Assembly (NCBI GenBank): GCA_020635655.1
Contig: JACJZI010000001.1
Coordinates: 1 to 7,628, forward strand
Direction: 5' to 3'
DNA from: Flavobacteriales bacterium
GTDB lineage: Bacteria; Bacteroidota; Bacteroidia; Flavobacteriales_F; PHOS-HE28
DNA length: 7,628 bases
The position numbers and the translations under genes are program-made. The notes under the pieces were generated by a model that saw only the letters and a program-made list of their open reading frames with translations, searched no databases and was not told where the DNA came from. This document shows, piece after piece, positions 1 to 6,300 of the stretch (positions are counted from its first letter, which is position 1; each line of letters starts with the position of its first letter).

Positions 1-131
1 TCATGGGTGCCTTCGTCCACAGTTAGACCGATCGTCGTACCGGTCAGGACGGGCGGGATGTACAGTGAGTTCTGCGCCTGTAGTCCGAGTCCGGACAGCA
101 ATAACAAGAGCGCGACTTGATCCTTCATCAT
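1..131 (-). CDS. Exported multicopper oxidase, N-terminal fragment (partial)
   Basis: This is the first 43 codons of a gene running off the left edge; it is too short for ordinary ORF lists. Two tandem ATG codons (131-129 and 128-126) directly follow an in-frame TGA, so the start is one of these two. The product begins MMKDQV, has a hydrophobic core ALLLLLSGLGL, and a likely signal peptidase I site at LQA-QN (after residue 19), so it is exported. The mature start, NSLYIPPVLTGTTIGLTVDEG, resembles from memory the N-terminus of Bacteroidota multicopper oxidases (CotA/bilirubin-oxidase-like), which start with a LYIPP-LTG-T-type strand. The copper-ligand histidine motifs would lie outside the window, so the family call is inference. 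Position after cusB fits a Cu(I)-to-Cu(II) detoxifying oxidase. Codons here (TTA, TCA, CTA) are less GC-biased than in its neighbours. It could instead be another secreted protein. Confidence 0.65.
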   Translation of the reverse strand, partial: MMKDQVALLLLLSGLGLQAQNSLYIPPVLTGTTIGLTVDEGTH

Positions 132-161
132 TCAGTGCTAATGGACCCCAAAAATGCGGTG

Positions 162-190
162 AGCCAGGTCAACTGGAACATGACCCAACT
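162..190 (-). terminator. Candidate RNA hairpin between cusB and the oxidase gene
   Basis: In the minus-strand transcript, arms at 190-181 and 171-162 can form a 10-bp stem with a 9-nt loop. Seven pairs are Watson-Crick and three consecutive ones are G-U wobbles. The wobbles pair only in minus-strand RNA; the plus strand would have C-A mismatches. Five U residues (154-150) follow the stem after 7 nt. This could be a weak intrinsic terminator or attenuator that lowers oxidase expression relative to cusB, but the stem is not strong and the U tract is short and displaced. Chance is a real alternative. Confidence 0.2.
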
Positions 191-210
191 CACATTGTGG
201 GGGCCCTACG

Positions 211-1809
211 CTATTCTCCGCGATACAGGCAGCAGGCCGGCAGGTCGTCATAGACCGTGTCGTCAGCCTGGTCGAGCTCGGTATCATGGCCTGCCCCGGA
301 AATGGCTTTGGAGACCTCGGTGCGGTCGGTCACCGCAGGGTCGATGTGGGCCGTGAGGGTCTTCCGATCCACGTCCCAGGTCGCGGCATGGACGCCCGCT
401 ACTGCACGGGCGGCCTTCTCGATGCGCGCCTTGCACATCTCGCAGTTCCCTGAAACCTGCAAGCTGATCTCCTTCGCCCCGTGCGCTTCGTGCACCGCCC
501 CCCCGGTGGCCGCCGATCCAGTAGATCCGCCATGTTGGTGTCCCGCAGGTGCCGGCCCGCCTTCCGGGGACATCATGCTGGGCGCACCGTTGAGCTGTGC
601 TGCGGCATCCACGGTGAAGGTGCCGTTCACCACCACCTCCTCACCGGGCCGCAACCCGGAGGTGATCACCTGATGCTCCCCCAGCGAGGGACCGAGCCTG
701 ACCTCGCGCAACCGGAACGACCCCTGCTCCGCACCCGGGTCCTTCACGTACACCACCGAGCGCTCGCCCGTCCACAGCACGGCGGACTTCGGCACCACGA
801 TCCCGGAGTCGCCCCGTGACCGCTCCAACTGAACGGTGCCCGTGGCGAACATGCCCGGCCGCATAGTACCCTTCGGATCGGGCACCTCCACGCGGGCCCT
901 GGCCACACGGGTCTTGGGATCCACGATGGGATCCACGAAGGTGACCGTCCCCGTGAAGGAGCGGCCGGGTAGCGAGCGCACCGTGAATGCCAGATCGGTC
1001 CCGACACGGACATGGGCCAGGTCACTTTCGTAGACGTCGAACAGCACCCAGACCTTGGACAGGTCGGCAATGCGGTAGATCTCCTCCCCGCGATCCAGGT
1101 AGTCGCCCAAGGCGGCGCGCTTCTCCAGCACCACTCCTCCCACGTCCGCATGGATCGTCAGGCGGCCGTCAGCCACCCCGGTCGTCACGAGGGCATCGAT
1201 CTGTGCATCGCTCAGTTTCCAGTTCCTCAACTTGGCCCGTGCGGCCTGGTACAACGCGGGCTGTGATTCGCGGGTCCGGTGGGCCTGCAGCAACTCCTCC
1301 TCCGCGGTCACGAGTTCCGGGGCGTAAAGGACGGCAATGGGACGACCGATGGCTACCCGCTCGCCGGTGAAATCAACCAGCAGTTCTTCGACACGGCCAG
1401 CCACGTGCGCGCTCTGGGCGTACACCCGTCGTTCATCGGCCTGCACACGACCGGTGAGGCGCAAGGTGCCCTCCACCGATCCGGCCCCCACCTGCATGGT
1501 ACGCACGTTGGCCAGGGCCATCGCCTCCTCACCCAGATGCACCGCCATCGGATCCATCTCTGCACTCCCCTGGGAACCCACGGGGATCAGGTCCATGCCA
1601 CAGATGGGGCACTTGCCGGGCTCGTTCATCCGGATCTGGGGATGCATGGAGCAGGTCCACACCGTGGCCTGCTCGTGGGACAGTTGATGCTGCGCCTCCT
1701 GACCGGCCTGACGGAACAGGACCCGGCCGAGCAGCAAGCCCATGGCGAGCGCGCCGATGACGAGCAGCGGTACGCGATAACGGAGGATGAGGTCAGGTAG
1801 GCGCATCAT
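211..1809 (-). CDS. cusB: CusB-type RND efflux adaptor with HMBD and HMA domains
   Basis: This is the 532-residue periplasmic membrane-fusion protein that links CusA to the outer-membrane channel and hands Cu(I)/Ag(I) to the pump. An N-terminal membrane anchor spans about residues 13-33. Residues 51-77 form a heavy-metal-binding domain with Cys53, Cys67 and Cys70 (WTCSMHP...GKCPICGMDLIPV). The adaptor body covers about 110-405: barrel-sandwich halves at 128-165 and 215-248, a short helical hairpin between them, then the beta-barrel (LSKVWVLFDVYESDL, TGTVTFVDPIVDPKTRVARA) and the membrane-proximal part (GLRPGEEVVVNG). A flexible Gly/His/Met-containing linker at 406-445 leads to an HMA domain (446-512) with Cys456 and Cys459 in GNCEMC, and a tail with a Cys pair at 526-527. 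The start is one of two tandem ATGs (MMRL), 13 bp after the lipoprotein stop. E. coli CusB, about 407 residues, lacks both extra domains. Confidence 0.93.
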   Translation of the reverse strand: MMRLPDLILRYRVPLLVIGALAMGLLLGRVLFRQAGQEAQHQLSHEQATVWTCSMHPQIRMNEPGKCPICGMDLIPVGSQGSAEMDPMAVHLGEEAMALANVRTMQVGAGSVEGTLRLTGRVQADERRVYAQSAHVAGRVEELLVDFTGERVAIGRPIAVLYAPELVTAEEELLQAHRTRESQPALYQAARAKLRNWKLSDAQIDALVTTGVADGRLTIHADVGGVVLEKRAALGDYLDRGEEIYRIADLSKVWVLFDVYESDLAHVRVGTDLAFTVRSLPGRSFTGTVTFVDPIVDPKTRVARARVEVPDPKGTMRPGMFATGTVQLERSRGDSGIVVPKSAVLWTGERSVVYVKDPGAEQGSFRLREVRLGPSLGEHQVITSGLRPGEEVVVNGTFTVDAAAQLNGAPSMMSPEGGPAPAGHQHGGSTGSAATGGAVHEAHGAKEISLQVSGNCEMCKARIEKAARAVAGVHAATWDVDRKTLTAHIDPAVTDRTEVSKAISGAGHDTELDQADDTVYDDLPACCLYRGE

Positions 1810-1822
1810 GCGAGGTGGTTCG

Positions 1823-2077
1823 TTACTCCTTCACTTCCGCCAGGTCCATCTTGCAGACAGGGCAGGTACCTGGTTCCTCGTAGGTCTTGTCGCCTTCGCA
1901 TTTCATCGGGCACTGGTAGTGGGCATGGTCGTGGTGCTCATGTGTCCCGGTCGCATGCGGTGCGTCGGTCTGCTGCGTGGTGTTGGTCCGCTCGGCAGGT
2001 GGCTCACCCCCGCCGCATGCGGCGAGGGTGAACAACGCGAAGGCGATGAAAGCGGTGGGCAGGTAGTGCGCTCTCAT
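1823..2077 (-). CDS. Small His-rich HMBD lipoprotein, putative periplasmic copper chaperone
   Basis: This encodes 84 residues. The ATG at 2077 is chosen because it gives a compact lipoprotein signal (MRAHYL, hydrophobic core, lipobox LAAC with Cys21). A GTG at 2107 would overlap the cusC stop by 4 bp but adds ten polar residues before the signal. After Cys21-Gly-Gly-Gly-Glu comes a polar linker, a His-rich stretch (41-53; six His including HEHHDHAH), and a heavy-metal-binding domain with Cys56, Cys60, Cys72 and Cys75 (CPMKC...CPVCKM). The fourth Cys, at 60, replaces the His-Pro found in the CusB copy of this domain. It is likely tethered in the periplasmic face of the inner or outer membrane and binds Cu(I) or another soft metal. 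It lies between cusC and cusB, 26 bp after cusC, where a metallochaperone such as CusF would be expected. That chaperone role is inferred from domain and position only. Confidence 0.85.
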   Translation of the reverse strand: MRAHYLPTAFIAFALFTLAACGGGEPPAERTNTTQQTDAPHATGTHEHHDHAHYQCPMKCEGDKTYEEPGTCPVCKMDLAEVKE

Positions 2078-2103
2078 GGTCGTAGGGTTGTTGGTGTTCA
2101 AGT

Positions 2104-3327
2104 TCACGGTCGTTTGGCGGTGAGCAGGTCGATCCGCGCGATGGCGGCATGGTGTTCGCGGAGGGCCGAAAGGCGCATGAGGCGCTGGCGCAGCAACTGC
2201 TGCTGGGTGCGCAGCACTTCCTCGAAGTCGCTGCCATTGCCCGAGTAGGCGGCCAGGAGCAGTTCGAGGATCCGCTCGTTCACCGCGACCTGTGCATCCA
2301 TGAGCTGTGCCATGCGGGCGGCCTTGTAGGCCTCGTAGCGGGCGGTCTCGTAGGCCGCTGCCAGGTCGTTCCCTCGCTGCACACGCAGCAGCTCGTAGCT
2401 CCGTTGCAAGGCTTCCGCCTCTTCCACCCCGCTGCGGTACTTGCTGCGGTAGATCGGCAGGCTCACGCTGAACATGGGCATGATCACGTCGCGGCCGTTG
2501 TCGGGGAGGTCCATGTCGGTGCGCTCATCCACTACCACGTAGTCGATACCGATGCCCATTCGCGGAGCACCCATGCGCCGGGCCGCCTCGGCCTGGGACA
2601 ACGCCGCATCCATGCGCAGGTCCAGTTCGTGGAGCCGGGGATCCATGGCCAGGCTGTCCGCAGGCCTGAGCAGGGACAGGTCCACGAGGCCCAGGCTGTC
2701 GCGGGTGCTCACAGGCACATCCTCGGCATAACCGACGGTACGGACGAAAGCCACCCGCAGGGGTTCCCGGCGTTCCTCCAACAATGCGATGTCCACCTCC
2801 GCCTCGTTGATCGCCAGCTCCGTGCGCAGCACATCCACCATGCGCCCCTTCCCGCTCTCGAAACGGGCGAGGGCCAGGTCCTGATGGCTGCGCAGGATCT
2901 CGAGGTCGGCGCGCTCCAGTTCCACCGCCCGGTCCAGTTCATGCAGTGGATAGTAGGCCATGCGCACCTTGTAGACGAGCTCGTTCCGCGCCTCCAGGAA
3001 GGCCTGGTACCTGGCCTCGGCCAACAGGTCGGTCGCTTCGGCCTGTGCGCCCAGCGTTCCGAACCAGGGGAACATCTGCGTGAGGGAGAAGCGTGCCCGC
3101 TGGGGGCCTACACGCGTTTCCACCGGACTGATGAAATAGCCGATGGAGAGCGTGGGGTCGGGCAGGCCACGTACCTGGGCCGAACGCACGAGCGCCGCTT
3201 CGAACTCGGCATAACGCGCTTGCAGACCGGGGTTGAGCTCAATGGCCCGCTCAAGATGCTCGTCCAGTGATTGCGCACGCAGCACCAGGGCAGGCAGGGT
3301 CCCAAGGATGAACAGGAGCGTTCTCAT
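2104..3327 (-). CDS. cusC: TolC-family outer-membrane channel of the Cus efflux system
   Basis: This 407-residue outer-membrane factor would form the trimeric exit duct docking onto CusB/CusA. The start is the ATG at 3327, which overlaps the cusA TGA by 4 bp (ATGA) and begins directly with a signal peptide (MRTLLFILGTLPALVLRAQS, cut after Ala18). An in-frame TTG at 3366 would add 13 residues unlike a signal. The two tandem halves typical of TolC are visible: ARFESGKGRMVDVLRTEL (about 154-171) and AAYSGNGSDFEEVLRTQQQL (about 359-378), each followed by long Ala/Glu/Arg-rich helices. A hydrophobic strand segment (about 281-293, VIMPMFSVSLPIY) probably belongs to the barrel. It is shorter than E. 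coli CusC (about 460) and has no lipobox Cys, so it is probably not lipidated. The sequence shows the family; the Cus assignment comes from the neighbours. Confidence 0.9.
   Translation of the reverse strand: MRTLLFILGTLPALVLRAQSLDEHLERAIELNPGLQARYAEFEAALVRSAQVRGLPDPTLSIGYFISPVETRVGPQRARFSLTQMFPWFGTLGAQAEATDLLAEARYQAFLEARNELVYKVRMAYYPLHELDRAVELERADLEILRSHQDLALARFESGKGRMVDVLRTELAINEAEVDIALLEERREPLRVAFVRTVGYAEDVPVSTRDSLGLVDLSLLRPADSLAMDPRLHELDLRMDAALSQAEAARRMGAPRMGIGIDYVVVDERTDMDLPDNGRDVIMPMFSVSLPIYRSKYRSGVEEAEALQRSYELLRVQRGNDLAAAYETARYEAYKAARMAQLMDAQVAVNERILELLLAAYSGNGSDFEEVLRTQQQLLRQRLMRLSALREHHAAIARIDLLTAKRP
3324..3327 (-). other. ATGA stop/start overlap of cusA and cusC
   Basis: On the minus strand the cusC ATG (3327-3325) and the cusA TGA (3326-3324) share bases in the tetranucleotide ATGA. 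Such overlaps usually mean translational coupling, keeping pump and channel production linked. This overlap, plus the downstream signal peptide, decides the cusC start. Confidence 0.85.
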
Positions 3328-6300
3328 GGTCGCTGGTCCTTCAGCCGCCGTTCCATGCGGGCACAATAGAGCACGGGAACAACGAAAATGGTGATGCTGG
3401 CAACGACCATCCCGCCGAACGAAGGGATGGCCATGGGGACCATGATGTCCGAACCACGGCCCGTGGACGTGAGCACGGGCAGCAGTGCGATGAGCGTGGT
3501 CGCCGTGGTCATCATGGCGGGACGTACCCGTTTCATCCCGGCCTTCACCACCGCCGCACGCACGGCGGCCACATCCGTGGGGGTGCTCTTCCTGAACTGA
3601 TCGTCCAGGTACGTGGCCATCAGCACGCCGTCGTCCGTGGCCACTCCGAAGAGAGCGATGAAGCCCACCCAGACCGCCACGCTCAGGTTCACCGGGTGGA
3701 TCTGGAAAAGGTCGCGCATGGAGCGCCCGAAGAGATCGACGTTCATGAACCAGTCCTGTCCGTAGAGCCAGATGAGCATGAACCCGCCCGAGAAAGCGAC
3801 CGCCACACCCGCGAAGACCATGAGCGATGTGGGCACCGCGCGGAACTGGAAATAGAGGATCAGGAAGATGGACAACAGCACCAGCGGCACCACCACCATC
3901 AGGCGCTTCTCGGCCCGGAGCGAGTTCTCGTAGCTGCCGGAGAACCGGTAGCTCACCCCGGCCGGGACCTTCAGGGAACCATCGTCGATGCGGTCCTGGA
4001 TGGCTCGTTGTGCATCGAGCACGACGTCCACCTCCGCCTCGCCCTTGCGCTTGTCAAAGAGCACGTAGCCGACGAGGAAGGTGTCCTCGCTACGGATCAT
4101 CTGGGGGCCACGCTCGTACTCCACGTCCGCCAATTCGCCGAGGGGCACCTGCACACCGGTGGGCGTCGGCACCAGCACGCGCCGCAGCTGGTCGGGATCG
4201 TCGCGCAGCTCCCGCGGATAACGGACCCGCACGGGATAGCGCTCCCGGCCCTCCACGGTGGTGGTGATGGCCATGCCACCGATGGCGGTCTCCAGGGTGC
4301 GCTGCAGGTCCTCGATGGTGAGCCCGTAGCGCGCGATGGCCTCGCGGTCCCACCGCACCTGCAGGTAGGGCTTGCCCACGATCCGGTCGGCGAACACGGC
4401 CTCGGCCTTCACCGATGGGACCTCCTTCAGCACACCCTCCAACTCCCTGCCGAAACGCTCAATGGTGGGCAGGTCCGGGCCGAACACCTTGATGCCCATG
4501 GGTGCGCGCATGCCGGTCTGCAGCATCACCAGCCGGGTCTCGATCGGCTGCAGCTTGGGTGCGGAAGTGACCCCGGGAAGCGAAGTGGCCGCGACCACCT
4601 CGGCCCAGATGTCATCGGTGCGCCGGATGTGCGGGCGCCAGTTGCGGAAATAGCGACCCCTTTCGGCAGGCACCAGCCGGTCCCGGTCGAACCCGGCCAC
4701 GAGGGCGTCCTCCTGCGAAACGGTGTCGCCGTCGGCTAGGATGAAGCGCCCCTGCCTGTCCGTGCGGAAGGTGATGCGATGCCCCTTGTCGTCCACCTCG
4801 TACTCGGGTCGGTAGTTGATGATGTTCTCGTACATGCTGATGGGCGCTGGGTCCAGGGCGGTCTCAGCACGCCCCAACTTGCCCACCACCAGCTCCACTT
4901 CGGGGATGGCCATCACCCGCATGTCCAGCTGCTGCACCACGCGGTGGTTCTGCTCCACACCGGCATGCGGCATGGAGGTCGGCATCAGCAGGAAGCTGCC
5001 CTCGTCCAGTGCGGGCATGAACTCCCGGCCCACTCCGGGGAAGACCGAGGCCAGACCCCGCCATGGCGACGTGTCCGCGATGTCCCAGCCGATCGCTCGT
5101 GCGCCTGCCTTGATCGGCGAAAGCAACTTGTCCGATCCCTGCCAGATGAGCAGCCCGAACAGAATGATCGCAGCAGGGATGGAAAGGAACAACGTCTTGT
5201 GCCGCAGGCACCAGCCCAGGATCATGGGGTAGTAGCGTTGCAACGACCACAGGAAGAGCAGGATCGCTCCGATCGCGAGGCCGACGAGCACCACGTTCAG
5301 CACCAGTGAGCGCTCCACCCCCAGGGGCCGCCAGAGCCCGGCCAGCAACCAGACCACCGCTAGCAACACCACCACCAGCGGCAGGTACTGCCACCGCGTG
5401 TCGCGTCCACTCAAGCGATCCACCAGAACATGGGTGGCCAGGAGCGCCAGCAGCGTGATCCCTGCCCATAGCGATCCGTTCCAGAACGCGAACGCGCCTC
5501 CGACGAGCATCACGCCCCGCACCATCCAACGCATACCCCGCCGGCGGGCATCGATGCCGAAGACCAGGTGGATGAAGGTGGGCAGGAGGAACAAGGTGAC
5601 CAGCACGGAACCGGTGAGCGCGAAGGTCTTGGTGAAGGCCAGCGGACGGAACAGCTTGCCCTCAGCAGCTTCCAGGGTGAATACCGGGATGAAGCTGACG
5701 ATGGTGGTGGAAACCGCGGTCACGATGGCCGGGGCCACCTCGATCGCGGCCTCCTGGATGGTGCGACGCAGGTCCTTGACCACACCCTGCTCACGCAGGT
5801 GGCGCACCACGTTCTCCGAGAGGATGATGCCCAGGTCCACCATGGTGCCGATGGCGATCACGATGCCGGAGAGCGCCACGATATTGGCGTCCACGTGGAA
5901 ATAGCGCATGGCGATGAAGACCAGGAGCACCGCCAGGGGCAGCAGGGAGGCGATGACCAGGGAGCTGCGGAGCTCGGCCACCATGACCAGGATCACGATG
6001 ATGGTGATGAGCACCTCCAGTGATAGCGCCTCCTCCAGGGTGCCGAGCGTTTCCTGGATCAGCTGCGTGCGGTCGTAGAACGGCACGATGGTGAGCTGGC
6101 TTACCCGGCCGTCGTCCAGCACCTTGCTCGGCAGCCCCGGGGCGATCTCCGCGATCTTGTCCTTGACGGCCTGGATGGTGGCCAAGGGGTTCGCGCCATA
6201 GCGCGCGATCACGACCCCGCCGCTCACCTCCGCCCCTCCCTTGTCCAGCAGGCCCCTTCGGGTGGCGGGTCCAAGGGTCACCCGCGCCACGTCCCTGATG

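Noticed and set aside
149..156. CATTTTTG on the minus strand, close to the Bacteroidota -7 box TAnnTTTG, 18 bp before the oxidase ATG
   Set aside because: The first base differs, no -33 TTTG lies at the expected 19-21 bp spacing, and the sequence overlaps the U tract of the hairpin.
65..356. Two short plus-strand frames (65-253 and 117-356) over the cusB end and the gap
   Set aside because: They have no domain or signal and overlap the better-supported minus-strand cusB end and exported N-terminus.
2077..2107. GTG at 2107 as the start of the lipoprotein, overlapping the cusC stop
   Set aside because: It would place ten polar residues before the signal sequence; the ATG at 2077 gives a normal lipoprotein signal with Cys at 21.
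2149..3270. A 373-codon open frame on the plus strand opposite cusC
   Set aside because: It is His/Gln/Val/Leu-rich and has no recognisable domain. It is the usual shadow frame of a GC-rich gene, and the minus strand has a clear TolC protein.
3696..4739. A 347-codon open frame on the plus strand opposite cusA
   Set aside because: It shows the same shadow signature (His-, Asp- and Leu-rich, no domain, no signal), while the minus-strand CusA is conserved throughout this stretch.
4864..5529. A 221-codon minus-strand frame inside cusA in a different phase
   Set aside because: The Ala/Gly/Arg-rich low-complexity product lies fully inside the conserved CusA frame; it is a frame artefact.
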